The notes: a model not told the origin generated them from the sequence alone. A stretch of 64,000 bases of DNA from Symbiodinium natans (GCA_905221605.1 CAJNDS010000447.1:647157-711156), one strand, 5' to 3'. Shown: positions 17,612 to 29,063, numbered from the stretch's first letter. A program made the numbers and translations.

Positions 17612-18895
17612 TCTCTCCCTGTCTCTCTCCCTATATATGGGCGATGGAACAGGTGTCCTTTTAGATCGTTTTCTGCATCTTCAAGCGAAGAAAAGGGACA
17701 CCACAAGAAAACACTTAGGGTGTCCCTTTTGCTCGTTTGAAGACACAGCAAGCGATTAAAAGGGGCGCCCATTTTGGATTGGCAGCAAACCCAGCTGATG
17801 CTCATGATTTATCTCTCTCCCCATATATGGGCGATGGAACGGGTGTCCTTTTTGGATCGTTTTCTGCATCTTCAAGCGAAGAAAAGGGACACCACAAGAA
17901 AACACTTAGTAAGGGTGCCCCTTTTGCTCGTTTCAAGACACAGAAAGCGATTAAAAGGGACGCCCATTTTGGATCGGCAGCAAACCCAGCTGATGCTCAT
18001 GATTTATCTCTGTCTATATATGGGCGATGGAACGGGTGTCCTTCCTGATCGTTTTCTGCATCTTCAAGGGAGAAAGAAGGGCACCGCCCAAGAAGGAAAA
18101 GTAACATCAGATATAGGGAGGGAAATTGAAGAGCTCCTCTCTTTACTTAGTCATTCCCTTTCCTCTCTTCTTATCTGTTGTTTTCTTCGCTTCAAAAAGC
18201 AAAATAAGGGAAAAGAGATTTCCTGAAGAGGAGGGAGGGCACCTATTGAAGAGCTCCTGTCTTTACTTAGTCATTCCCTTTCCTCTCTTATCCGTTGTTT
18301 TATTCGCTTCAAAAAGCAAAATAAGCGAAAAGAGATTTCCTGAAGAGGAGGGAGGGCACCTATCTGTAAAGAGCAATCGTTTAGAGGGGAACAGGAGAAG
18401 AGGAGCGAGAGAGAAGGACAGAGGAGAGATACAGGGAATCCAATTTCAATAGAACAGCAAAGAAAAGAATAGAAGAGAGATGAATAGAGAAAGGGGAGAG
18501 ACAAAACAAGGCGCAGAGAAGATGGCACTCTTCTTTATCTATCCTCCCTCCCTTATCTCTCCCTTCCCTCTTTCTTTTCCAGATAAGAACAACTAAAGAG
18601 GAATAATTATGAAAAGGAGAAGAGTAAGGAAAAGAGCAGAAGAGATGGGCCGAGAAGAGGGATATGATGAAGTACGGCAAGGTCCACGCGCAACGTCTGC
18701 TTACCCTGCCGCTGTTTTATCCTGCAAGTTTCTTTCTTGTTGTTCATCAGTCAAAAAGTAACAGAAAGAGAGAAGGGAAAGGGAAGTGAGAGAGGCGAGA
18801 GAACAAGGATGCCATTTTTCTGGAAGGGTACTGGAAAGAAGAGAAGAGACAGGAAGCAAGGAGACGGGGTGACAAAATAAAGCGCAAAGCTCTAT
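16855..18895. repeat. large direct duplication, copy 2
   Basis: Near-identical to 13,230-15,414. It has longer (CT)n tracts (17,322-17,368 and 17,551-17,632) and one fewer internal unit. After the breakpoint at CAAAGCTCTA it joins an ATC microsatellite instead of the copy 1 downstream sequence. Confidence 0.93.
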
Positions 18896-19060
18896 CATCA
18901 TTGTCATCACACTCTTCATCTGCATGAGTCCTTTCATTGTACTGGCATAACTTCACTGCATCAATTGCATAAAGCTTTCCCAGCAGCATCATCATCTTCA
19001 TCATCTTCATCATCTTCATCAGCTCCTTGATCTTGTTCATCCTCATCATCTTCATCATCT
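18896..19060. repeat. ATC/TTCATC microsatellite
   Basis: Tandem CATCTTCATCAT triplets. The minus-strand frame 18747-19058 (Met/Lys-rich) is a translation of this repeat. Confidence 0.9.
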
Positions 19061-19261
19061 AGTCAGTTGTTCGCATCGTCATCATGTGTTTATGTTTTGC
19101 TGCGGTATGCAGACCCCTGTTTCTTGCAAACAAATGGCCGCGTGCCAATATTAATTGCTTGTAACCGGGCCGCGGCCCACATACGCGACATACCCCGTTA
19201 CAGGGGGTATGTATCAATGGTCGCGGTTTTGCGACAGACCTGTTTGTTGTTGTCTGCAGGT

Positions 19262-19415
19262 TCCAAGTCTTGCTTATCGGGGGGTAAGTGTTCGTAAGTT
19301 TAAAGGAGCAAATATAAGTATCCCTGAATTTGAAACCCCCTTAAACTCTTAAAGGCTGAGTACGCGGAGTGGTTCCAAGATCTTGCTTATCGGGGGGTAA
19401 GTGTTCGTAAATTTC
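19262..19415. repeat. 29-bp direct repeat
   Basis: CTTGCTTATCGGGGGGTAAG plus TGTTCGTAA occurs twice, at about 19,269 and 19,383. Each copy contains GGGGGGTAAGT, a strong splice-donor-like site. Confidence 0.75.
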
Positions 19416-19469
19416 ACCAAAAACATGACAATCTTTCCGCGGAATATGTGTCAGTAGAGCCGTGCCATA

Positions 19470-20280
19470 ATTTAAATAATTCAAATATTTTAAACAATCT
19501 AATAATTTTAAAAATTTAAATCCGAAAGGGGGGGGGGGACCACCCCCCCTCCCCAGAATTAAATAATTAAATAATTTAAATAAGACGGGGAGGTTTCGGA
19601 TTTAAATTATTTAAATTGTTTAATCCTTAGGGGGCAGCGGGTGGCCCCCCCCCCCCTTTTCGGATTTAAATTATTGAAATTATTGAAATTATTGAAATTA
19701 TGTAAATAATTTAAATCCGTTCGAAGCCTTAAATAATTGTTTAAATTATTTAAATTATTTAAATCCCGGCCGAATTAGATAATTTAAATATTTTAAATCC
19801 GAAACCTGCCCGTCATATTCAAATTTAAATTATTTGATTCCCAGGCGATTTAAAGAATTTAAATAGTTTAAATAATGAAAAATGATTTAAATCCGAAAGG
19901 GGGGGGGACCACCCCCCCTCCCCAGAATTAAATAATTTAAAAAGTGTAAATACGACGGGGAGGTTTCGGATTTAAGTTATTTGAATTATTTAAGTCTTAG
20001 GGGGCAGGGGGGGGTGGTCCCCCCCTTTTCGGATTTAAATTATTTAAATTATTTAGAATATTTAAATTATTTAAACTATTTCAATTATTTAAATTATGTA
20101 AATTGTTGATATTATTTACAAATTATTCACATTATTTAATTCCAGGCCGAATTAAATAACTTAAGTAATTTAAATCCGAAACCTGCCCGTCATATTTATG
20201 TTATTTAATTATTTAAATAAATTTCGATACTTAAATTCTTTAAATTATTTAAATTACTTAAGTCAATCTAATTAAGTAAA
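19470..20280. repeat. AT-rich palindromic repeats with GGGG/CCCC hairpins
   Basis: Runs of ATTTAAATTATTTAAAT alternate with a module CCGAAAGGGGGGG, ACCACCCCCCCTCCCCAGAA and GACGGGGAGGTTTCGG. The module occurs at about 19,525 and 19,894 (period about 370 bp), with reverse-complement pieces (CCCCCCTTTTCGG) at 19,650 and 20,012. Strong hairpin potential; no coding sequence. Confidence 0.85.
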
Positions 20281-20309
20281 AAACAATATAAACCCAAGCA
20301 AGCACGAGA

Positions 20310-20650
20310 GCCCGGGGGGCTGGAGACTACAGTCAGAGAGCTCGGGGGCCTGCAGACTACAGCCACAGCCAGACAGCCCGGAGGCCTGGTGACTACAGCG
20401 AGAGAGACCGGGGGCCTGGAGACTACAGTCAGAGAGCTCGGGGGCCTGCAGACTACAGCCAGACAGCCCGGGACCCTGGTGACTACAGCGAGCCCGGGGG
20501 CCTGGAGACTCTACAGTCAGAGAGCTCGGGGCCCTGCAGACTACAGCCAGACAGCCCGGGACCCTGGTGACTACAGCGAGCCCGGGGGCCTGGAGACTCT
20601 ACAGTCAGAGAGCTCGGGGGCCTGCAGACTACAGCCACAGCTCGGGGCCT
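20310..20650 (+). repeat. ~88-bp GC-rich tandem repeat
   Basis: Four degenerate units carry CTGGAGACTCTACAGTCAGA, GAGCTCGGGG.CCTGCAGA, CTACAGCCAGACAGCCCGGG and CCCTGGTGACTACAGCGAG. The 208-aa frame starting at 20,389 translates it as threonine-rich repeats and is open in part because stops are absent from the unit. Confidence 0.85.
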
Positions 20651-21015
20651 ACGGCCTGCTTCGCGGGAAATCCCGTGGGAAAAGGAAGCCCTTATTTTTG
20701 AAGTCTTGCGAGATTTCTCGCGGGATACGTTTTAATTTCGAAGGGGATCCGAGGGAAAACCAAGGGAAGTTCAAAGGGAAGTCCAAGGGAACAGTAAAAG
20801 GAAGATTTGACTCTCACGGGAAACTGAAGGGAAACCAAAAAAAACATCAAAGGGAAACCACGGGAAAACCAGAAAAACTCAAGGGAGAGCTCGCGGGAAT
20901 TTCTCCCGCCAAAATTCGCGGGAGAAAAGTTTCGCGGAAGAAATATTCAAGGGGAATGCTTTTGTTAACGCTCGCCCCCGGACCCCCGGCTTTTTTTACA
21001 AGCCTTATGAATTAA
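20651..21015 (+). other. GGGAAA/AAGGGA-rich tract, low-confidence ORF tail
   Basis: The 3' part of the 208-aa frame is Lys/Gly-rich (GKFKGKSKGTVKG) because the DNA is a degenerate AAGGGAA and GCGGGA repeat. It ends with SRGMLLLTLAPGPPAFFTSL. It could be a real basic protein, but its repeat origin makes this doubtful. Confidence 0.25.
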
Positions 21016-21039
21016 CAAAACAAAATGCTCTTTTTTAAA

Positions 21040-21300
21040 AGGACTAAGAAGCGCATTTAAATATTTTAAATGAGTATTTGTGTTGCTGTTTTTTTATTTT
21101 TCTTGTAAGGCCTAGGCTTTCAGAATTTCAGGAAAATTGCAAAAAAAAAAAACTTAAATGGTTTATTTGCTGAAAAAATTACAAACAAAAATCCAAAAAT
21201 ATAACGTACCCATGGAACTTCATGGCCTTTCCAAATATTGAAATGCCCCTAGTTTCCTGAAAATCTATCAAATTTTAACCTAATATTCAAGTATTTTCCA
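21040..21300. other. AT-rich spacer before satellite
   Basis: A/T-rich sequence with no exon and no clear repeat unit. Isolated satellite-like words (TTTTCCGGAAA, GGGTCAGGCC) start near 21,295. Confidence 0.6.
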
Positions 21301-23286
21301 GAAAGGGTCAGGCCAATTTAAATAAAAAAAAATTAAACTCAGTAAAACTATTGGAAAAATGAATTTATTTTCCGGAAAAGTCAGGCCCATTTAAAATTTT
21401 AAAATCCTTAAAATCCTGAAAACCCTTAAAATTTTGAAAGCCCGGACCTTTTTTAAGGATTTTAAGGAATTTAAGGCATTTTAAAGTCTTAAAATCCTTA
21501 AAATCCTTAAAATTTTGAAAGAAAATTAAATTATTTTCCGGAAAGAGGCAGGCCCATTTAAAATTTTAAAAATCCTTAACATCCTTAAAATCCTTAAAAT
21601 TTTGAAAGGTTGTGGCTTTCAAAATTTTAAGGATTTTAAGGAATTTAACGCCTTTTAAATTTCTTAAAATCCTTAAAATCCTTAAAATCCTTAAAATTTT
21701 GAAAGAAAATTAAATTATTTTCCGGAAAGAGGCAGGCCCATTTAAAATTTTAAAAATCCTTAAAATCCTTAAAATCCTTAAAATTTTGAAAGCCCGGGCC
21801 TTTCAAAATTTTAAGGATTTTAAGGAATTTAAGGCCTTTTAAATTTCTTAAAATCCTTAAAATCCTTAAAATTTAAAATGAAAGAAAATTAAATTATTTT
21901 CCGGAAAGAGGCAGGCCCATTTAAAATTTTAAAAATCCTTAAAATCCTTAAAATCCTTAAAATTTTGAAAGAAAATTAAATTATTTTCCGGAAAGAGGCA
22001 GGCCCATTTAAAATTTTAAAAATCCTTAAAATCCTTAAAATCCTTAAAATTTTGAAAGCCCGGGCCTTTCAAAATTTTAAGGATTTTAAGGAATTTAAGG
22101 CCTTTTAAATTTCTTAAAATCCTTAAAATCCTTAAAATTTTGAAAGAAAATTAAATCATTTTCCGGAAAGAGGCAGGCCCATTTAAAATTTTAAAAATCC
22201 TTAAAATCCTTAAAATTTTTTTGAAAGCCCGGGCCTTTCAAAATTTTAAGGATTTTAAGGAATTTAAGGCCTTTTAAATTTCTTAAAATCCTTAAAATCC
22301 TTAAAATCCTTAAAATTTTGAAAGAAAATTAAATCATTTTCCGGAAAGAGGCAGGCCCATTGAAAATTTTAAAAATCCTTAAAATCCTTAAAATCCTTAA
22401 CATTTTGAAAGCCCGGGCCTTTCAAAATTTTAAGGATTTTAAGGGTTTTAAGGCCTTTTAAATTTCTTAAAATCCTTAAAATCCTTAAAATTTTGAAAGA
22501 AAATTAAATTATTTTCCGGAAAGAGGCAGGCCCATTTAAAATTTTAAAAATCCTTAAAATCCTTAAAATCCTTAAAATTTTGAAAGGTTGGGCCTTTCAA
22601 AATTTTAAGGATTTTAAGGAATTTAACGCCTTTTAAATTTCTTAAAATCCTTAAAATCCTTAAAATTTTGAAAGAAAATTAAATTATTTTCCGGAAAGAG
22701 GCAGGCCCATTTAAAATTTTAAAAATCCTTAAAACCCTTAAAATCCTTAAAATTTTGAAAGCCCGGGCCTTTCAAAATTTTAAGGATTTTAAGGAATTTA
22801 AGGCCTTTTAAATTTCTTAAAATCCTTAAAATCCTTAAAATTTTGAAAGAAAATTAAATCATTTTCCGGAAAGAGGCAGGCCCATTTAAAATTTTAAAAA
22901 TCCTTAAAATCCTTAAAATCCTTAAAATTTTGAAAGCCCGGGCCTTTCAAAATTTTAAGGATTTTAAGGAATTTAAGGCCTTTTAAATTTCTTAAAATCC
23001 TTAAAATCCTTAAAATTTTGAAAGAAAATTAAATTATTTTCCGGAAAGAGGCAGGCCCATTTAAAATTTTAAAAATCCTTAAAATCCTTAAAATCCTTAA
23101 AATTTTGAAAGGTTGGGGCTTTCAAAACTTTAAGGATTTTAAGGAATTTAACGCCTTCTAAATTTCTTAAAATCCTTAAAATCCTTAAAATTTTGAAATA
23201 AAATTAAAATATATTCCGGAAAGAGTCAGGCCCATTTAAAATTTTAAAAATCCTTAAATTCCTTAAAATCCTTAAAATTTTGAAAG
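21300..23286 (+). repeat. ~175-bp satellite, forward arm
   Basis: Tandem units are marked by CCGGAAAGAGGCAGGCCCAT, at GGCA positions 21547, 21731, 21910, 21997, 22172, 22350, 22525, 22700, 22875 and 23050, with a GTCA variant at 23225. The typical period is 175 bp (range 175-184; one 87-bp half unit). Each unit has TTTAAAATTTTAAAAATCC, repeated CTTAAAATC, and a CTTTCAAAATTTT / AAAATTTTGAAAG inverted pair around CCCGGGC. Confidence 0.95.
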
Positions 23287-23293
23287 CCCCAAC

Positions 23294-24960
23294 CTTTCAA
23301 AATTTTAAGGATTTTAAGGATTTTAAGGATTTTTAAATTTTTAAATGGGCCTGCCTCTTTCCGGAAAATGATTTAATTTTCTTTCAAAATTTTAAGGATT
23401 TTAAGGATTTTAAGGATTTTAAGAAATTTAAAAGGCCTTAAATTCCTTAAAATCCTTAAAATTTTGAAAGGCCCGGGCTTTCAAAATTTTAAGGATTTTA
23501 AGGATTTTAAGGATTTTTAAAATTTTAAATGGGCCTGCCTCTTTCCGGAAAATGATTTAATTTTCTTTCAAATTTTAAGGATTTTAAGGATTTTAAGGAT
23601 TTTAAGAAATTTAAAAGGCCTTAAATTCCTTAAAATCCTTAAAATTTTGAAAGGCCCGGGCTTTCAAAATTTTAAGGATTTTAAGGATTTTAAGGATTTT
23701 TAAAATTTTAAATGGGCCTGCCTCTTTCCGGAAAATAATTTAATTTTCTTTCAAAATTTTAAGGATTTTAAGGATTTTAAGGATTTTAAGAAATTTAAAA
23801 GGCCTTAAATTCCTTAAAATCCTTAAAGTTTTGAAAGCCCCAACCTTTCAAAATTTTTAAGGGTTTTAAGGATTTTTAAAATTTTAAATGGGCCTGCCTC
23901 TTTCCGGAAAATAATTGAATTTTCTTTCAAAATTTTAAGGATTTTAAGGATGTTAAGGATTTTGAGAAATTTAAAAGGCCTTAAATTCCTTAAAATCCTT
24001 AAAATTTTGAAAGGCTTGGGCTTTCAAAATTTTAAGGATTTTAAGGATTTTAAGGATTTTTAAAATTTTAAATGGGCCTGCCTCTTTCCGGAAAATGATT
24101 TAATTTTCTTTCAAAATTTTAAGGATTTTAAGGATTTTAAGAAATTTAAAAGGCCTTAAATTCCTTAAAATCCTTAAAATTTTGAAAGCCCCAACCTTTC
24201 AAAATTTTAAGGATTTTAAGGATTTTAAGGATTTTTAAAATTTTAAATGGGCCTGCCTCTTTCCGGAAAATAATTTAATTTTCTTTCAAAATTTTAAGGA
24301 TTTTAAGGATTTTAAGGATTTTAAGAAATTTAAAAGGCCTTAAATTCCTTAAAATCCTTAAAATTTTGAAAGCCCCAACCTTTCAAAATTTTAAGGATTT
24401 TAAGGATTTTAAGGATTTTTAAAATTTTAAATGGGCCTGCCTCTTTCCGGAAAATAATTTAATTTTCTTTCAAAATTTTAAGGATTTTAAGGATTTTAAG
24501 AAATTTAAAAGGCCTTAAATTCCTTAAAATCCTTAAAATTTTGAAAGGCCCGGGCTTTCAAAATTTTAAGGATTTTAAGGATTTTAAGGATTTTAAAATT
24601 TTAAATGGGCCTGCCTCTTTCCGGAAAATGATTTAATTTTCTTTCAAAATTTTAAGGATTTTAAGGATTTTAAGAAATTTAAAAGGCCTTAAATTCCTTA
24701 AAATCCTTAAAATTTTGAAAGGCCCGGGCTTTCAAAATTTTAAGGATTTTAAGGATTTTTAAAATTTTAAATGGGCCTGCCTCTTTCCGGAAAATAATTT
24801 AAATTTCTTTCAAAATTTTAAGGATTTTAAGGATTTTAAGAAATTTAAAAGGCCTTAAATTCCTTAAAATCCTTAAAATTTTGAAAGGTCCGGGCTTTCA
24901 AAATTTTAAGGATTTTGTGGTCCTTTTAAAATTTTGGAAAACCCCTAAATTCCTTAAAAT
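23294..24960 (-). repeat. ~175-bp satellite, inverted arm
   Basis: The same satellite in reverse complement: ATGGGCCTGCCTCTTTCCGG, at TGCC positions 23352, 23536, 23719, 23895, 24079, 24254, 24438, 24612 and 24778. Periods are 166-184 bp. The single orientation switch is centred at about 23,290 (CCCCAAC between AAAATTTTGAAAG and CTTTCAAAATTTT). Confidence 0.95.
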
Positions 24961-25058
24961 CCTTAAAGTTTTGGAAGGCGAAGCAGGACCGTCAAATAAC
25001 GCATAAAGGTCCTACATACATAGATAGATATGTAGGTGGTGATCTCATGGTGGTGCGA

Positions 25059-25600
25059 CTAGGTGGTTGTCCTGAAGATGGCGACCACAAGTGACTCTTC
25101 TATGGCTGGGAGAATAGTAAGGAACAGCGTAGAGGTGAGGTTGCCAGGATCCAAGTGGCTGTTCTCTACCATCAAAGACATAAACTCGAAGATAAAGGCA
25201 GTCATGGTCATTACAGCCTCGGCAAACTTCACACGGGGCAGTTTCTCTGAATATTCTCGGACAAAGCGAAGCAGATGCAGCGGCAACCGAAAGAAGTAGT
25301 AGTCTGCGGCAGCGGCTGCCAACATGAAGCCCCACACGAGCTGCTGGATGTGCACCTGCCAAGAAAAAGCAGCACAACACACATGTGAGTGGCCTCGTCG
25401 CCGACTGGGTTAAGGTTGCGCTCGCCAAGGGACTGTGTCTCCAACATCGAAGTTCCACAAGGGGGCCACTTTCGTGTAGCCCATGGAGATAATGCAGATG
25501 ACGATGACCACTGCACTCGTCAGATCATTCCATGTTCCTCGGAAGGTCGAGCTGAGCTGGTCCTTGGGGCCTTGGGGGGCCATGCCTTAAGCAGTTGCAG
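25059..25600 (-). CDS. exons of a polytopic membrane protein
   Basis: At least two minus-strand exons. The upstream one (about 25,590-25,440) encodes STFRGTWNDLTSAVVIVICI followed by ISMGYTKVAPLWNFDVG. The downstream one begins at 25,355 after TTTCTTGGCAG, with VHIQQLVWGFMLAAAAADYY, then a basic LRFVREYSEKLPRVKF, AEAVMTMTAFIFEFMSLM, and LTSTLFLTILPAIEESLVVA. Four hydrophobic helices are visible. The WNDL..AVVIV context recalls the S2/S3 segments of polycystin-type channels, but that is a guess. A further exon-like piece (MTDKSSRDILDRLLDLC) lies at about 25,662-25,590. The 137-aa overlapping frame is a shadow. Confidence 0.55.
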
Positions 25601-25661
25601 CCGAAGCGTCGACACAGGTCCAAAAGCCGGTCCAGAATGTCCCGCGAGCTCTTGTCAGTCA

Positions 25662-26100
25662 TGACCTGATTGCTGCTACGAGTAGCTGCAGGCTCAACGC
25701 GAGCCAGCTCCGAATCATGTCGTTTTGGGGGAAGGCCCTTTCCTTTGACAGGACTTTGATTTGGCTTCTGCCCTTCTCAGAACTGAGGGTATCGCTGTAA
25801 AGGCGGCTGTCCTATCGCTAGCCACATGTCTGCCGTGAGCAATAACTTAGCATAACGTGTTAACTCTGCCAAAAGACAACTGCAGCAACATAAAAATCGC
25901 GATCGCCCTCTCTTCCCGTCCCGGTGGCTGTCTGCAACCAAACCCGGATTTTTTTTACTGTATTTCCAAGCCAAATTGCTTGGGGGTCCATGAGGCGCCA
26001 GACAGTTAAAGGATATACTTAACACCAAGGGACATCTTAACTCCCGCGCCCGGCTATAAATATGCGCCGAGATTGCCGGACTTGCTCTTGAGGCGAGGGG
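25662..26100. other. no confident gene
   Basis: Unique sequence; minus-strand frames here are antisense runs without splice support. Nothing further can be assigned. Confidence 0.5.
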
Positions 26101-26122
26101 CAGGTTATTCCTCTGGCAGTTT

Positions 26123-26390
26123 GTGCAGCTGGGTCTTGTGTGCCTGTGCCTGTGCCTGTGCCTGCGCCTGTGCCTGTGCCTGTGTCTGTGCCTGTGTCTG
26201 TGTCTGCGTGTGTTGTTGTGTGTTGTGGTGTGTTGTTGTGTATTGTGTTGTGTTGTTCTGTGTTGTGGTGTGTTGTTGTGTGTTGTAATGTATTGTGGTG
26301 TGTTGTTGTGTGTGTTTTGGTGTGTTGTGGCGTGTTGGTATGTGTGTGTGTGTGTGTGTGTCTCTGTGCGTCTGTGTGTCTGTGACACTG
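26123..26390. repeat. TGTGCC, TGTTG and TG microsatellites
   Basis: Successive (TGTGCC)n, (TGTTGTGTG)n and (TG)n blocks. All the Cys/Val- or His/Thr-rich frames of 71-203 aa here are repeat translations. Confidence 0.93.
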
Positions 26391-27015
26391 TGAGTCTGAG
26401 TGACTGTGTCCGCGGATGTCGGGTTCGCTATCTGCGATTTCAGGTTGGTGAGGTTGCAGCAAGGGAGCACACCGGGTCTGTTTGCATCCTTCAGAGCACC
26501 TGGAACCTAGGGCGGGGAGCAGCTTGAGGTGACAAGATGTGCACCTCAAGCAGCTCAGTAGCCACTTTTTGTTTCTTCAGTCCTCGCTTCGCCCTATCTC
26601 AGACTATCGCCCCGCCCCTCCCCCAATCAGAAGCAAAGCTTTAAGGGCCCGACTCATTAAAAACTGCCGCCATCGGTGCTTGCACCAACTCGACGAAATT
26701 CTGCTTGAGATATCGTACATGCAATGAATGTCATGGTTACTGAGCTGCCTGACAGTTGCCGGATGTCTCTTGGCTGTCTCAGCTGTGTGCCAGGAAGAAG
26801 CTTCGGATGCACAGGGATATGAGAAAAAGGGGTCTGCACTGCCTTGCATGTGCAGCAACCGGAGAGGTGTCTGCAGGCAACATGCTGTGCTGTGCTGCCA
26901 CCTGGAATGCTGCGCGAGCGCCTCTGACAGCAAACCTGGCGAGCAAGAGCACTTTTGAGCACTGCCCTGAACCCAATCAATATCTGAACATCCAAGTTGC
27001 AGGACCGACGTTTAC

Positions 27016-27097
27016 CTACGGCAGCCAGAGCCGAAAGAGACTCCTCCTTCAGGCCTTCGGTCTCACGTTTGTTGGCAGCCTGTGACAGCAGGCTCAC
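27016..27097 (-). CDS. internal exon, unidentified protein
   Basis: An 82-nt segment is bounded by GCTTCAG upstream and a TAG-then-GTAAAC donor downstream. It encodes VSLLSQAANKRETEGLKEES and LSALAAV, a clearly coding-like helical stretch. Neighbouring exons were not found with confidence. The poly-G/C tract just upstream (27,117-27,137) would be part of the intron. Confidence 0.5.
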
Positions 27098-27516
27098 CTG
27101 AAGCAAGGAAACTGCGGGGGGGGGGGGAGGGGGAGGGAAATTAGGGAGCTGTTTCAGCTTGGAGGGCGCTGATGCTGCCGGGCTGCAAGGAAGACATCGC
27201 CGTATTCCTCTCGTATCCATGCCTCGCAGTGGAGGTCCCCTCAGACCCCCGGCCCAAAAATAGCCAACATAGGAGCTTGACCGAGAAAATCGGTTGCCAG
27301 AGCCTGCGTTGTCGATGGGAATATTTAGGAATTTAGGATCGCTTTGCTATTTCGGTCCAACTGTGTGGGCTTCCTTGTCCCAAACCTGGCACGGCAGAGC
27401 AAAGGTTAAATCTCAACAGTTTCACCTCTCCTTGAAGCCCAGGCCAAAGGAGGTTTTTGGCACTGAACGCCAAGGCAAGCAAATTTAATCAACCCCCAAA
27501 CCTCCCATCAACACCT

Positions 27517-27565
27517 GTGAAAGGGGGAGGGGGGGGGGGTGGGAGGGTGGGGGGAGTGGGGGACG
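27517..27565. repeat. G-rich low-complexity tract
   Basis: GGGGGAGGGTGGG-type sequence, a potential G-quadruplex. It forces Gly/Pro-rich frames on both strands. Confidence 0.75.
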
Positions 27566-27896
27566 TTGAGAGACTTTGGGCGACTGTCTCGGAGGGAGTT
27601 TGCCTGGTGCTTCTGGAAGCTCAAGGCCACCAGCTCCGTGCCTGGGAAGATGAAGTGAAGGGGGTGACACTTTGGGGTATATGAGGGAGACCCTATTTTC
27701 GGACGTGCCCAATGCAGCCAACAGATGTGTCGGATGGGGGAATCCTCAGAGGGGCAGCAACAAACGTCCTGTGCCCAATGAGCCTGGCCACTGATTAACG
27801 GCCGCCGGGAGTATATGAGAAAATGTGGCTAAGGAAGGCACCCCCCCACCCTACCTCTATCAATTGCTTTAAGTCACCCGGTCATCCCCTAAAAGA

Positions 27897-28205
27897 ATGT
27901 TCCGGTCATCAGGACTGAAAGTTGACAGGAGTATACGGAGATTGCATTCGACCAAAGTGTTGAAGTCGTTGAGGACTCCCGCGAAACCGTTTAAAGCAAC
28001 ATGTGCACAAACGCAAATTCAAATGGAGCTCCACGAGAAAGGCGTCCTAGAACCAGACTCAATATCGACAAACGACGAAACCCAGCCGCATGCCTGTCGA
28101 CGCCTTTCTTTTGATAGAAAAAAGACAAGACCCCCGAGCCCGTCTGATCCAAGGCAGCGGCCGCGCGTCACCGTGACTCCAGAGGTGGACTTCTGTTCCC
28201 AATGA
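27897..28205 (+). CDS. candidate 5' exon of a plus-strand gene
   Basis: An ATG-initiated frame of 102 codons: a basic start (MFRSSGLKVDRSIRRLHSTK), then FKATCAQTQIQMELHEKG and a Pro/Arg-rich disordered end with VTVTPEVDFC before TGA. An antisense frame (28,019-28,375) is also open, so strand is not certain. Plus-strand exons downstream favour this reading. A possible donor is AGAG then GTGGAC near 28,183. Confidence 0.4.
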   Translation: MFRSSGLKVDRSIRRLHSTKVLKSLRTPAKPFKATCAQTQIQMELHEKGVLEPDSISTNDETQPHACRRLSFDRKKTRPPSPSDPRQRPRVTVTPEVDFCSQ

Positions 28206-28708
28206 ACCGGGGCACTGCCCCGTACCTTCACAAGGACTACTGCTGGACTTTGCCGAGGGTTTCTAGCTTCTTTTTTTAAGGCCCATCTACCGATTTGAAA
28301 GATGCCGAGGATATCGGGTCTGGCCTGTGTGAGTGCGAGCCAATGGTCTCCTCCTCCTGGAAGTCTCACCAACATCTCGCTCTCAACCCAGTTGGCGGCC
28401 TAACACGGAAGGAAGCGACTCAGCAATACTCAGCATGTAGCATGTGCTCTTTGACTACTGGCTTTCTCCAAGTGGATTCTTGGTCACAAAGTCATCAGAG
28501 AGAGACACCTCCCCGTGCCTCAGCTTCATCATCAAGGCCCCGAGCGTTGTAGCGCGTCCCCGCGTGCCTCTGGCTCCTGCCGCCACATGATCCTCATGGG
28601 GCCTTGTTCCTGAAGCCGTTTACAGTATGCTGTGTCTTCTGTGTGTCTTGAAGGATGACTGAAATGCAAACAACCTCGTTGCCCGGTTGGGGCGTGGTGT
28701 TTGCAAAG

Positions 28709-28879
28709 GCGGAAACACACGAACACGGCTCTTGGTCAGCTCCTGCGTGCAATGAGGAGCAGGCGCAGATTGCCAGAGCTCGGGAGCGCCGTGGGAAGCT
28801 CCTGCTGTTGGACGAATCCTGCGATGGAACGCAGCTTTTTAAGCACAGGGCGTGGATGGGGCTCAGCCAATGCTACCAT
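28709..28879 (+). CDS. internal exon, unidentified plus-strand gene
   Basis: Exactly 57 codons between TTTGCAAAG and a strong donor (CAT, then GTAAGAC). Phase 0 at both ends. It encodes AETHEHGSWSAPACNEEQAQ, IARARERRGKLLLLDESC and GTQLFKHRAWMGLSQCYH. No family is recognised; composition and splice sites are convincing. Confidence 0.6.
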
Positions 28880-29063
28880 GTAAGACATGGAGACATGTTA
28901 ATAAGATCATGCCCATGAAGTGCCACCAAGAGAACATCAGCCCTTGCCCCAAATACCGACAACTATCAGAGGCTACCCGGCTTTTACATTCCCGAGTATC
29001 AAGCTGCTATGGCTAGGTCTATTGCAACGCTGCCGTCGAGGTGTCCTTGCATGACCTGAACAG

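Noticed and set aside
13601-18452. Many 60-150 aa ORFs in the duplicated CT region
   Set aside because: They occur in several frames on both strands, contain (SL)n or (RE)n from CT tracts, and repeat with the DNA unit.
20389-21015. 208-aa ORF as a real gene
   Set aside because: It is made of an 88-bp tandem repeat and a GGGAAA-rich tract. Kept only as a low-confidence note.
25777-26549. Long His/Thr- and Cys/Val-rich ORFs (up to 203 aa)
   Set aside because: They are translations of TG/TGTTG/TGTGCC microsatellites.
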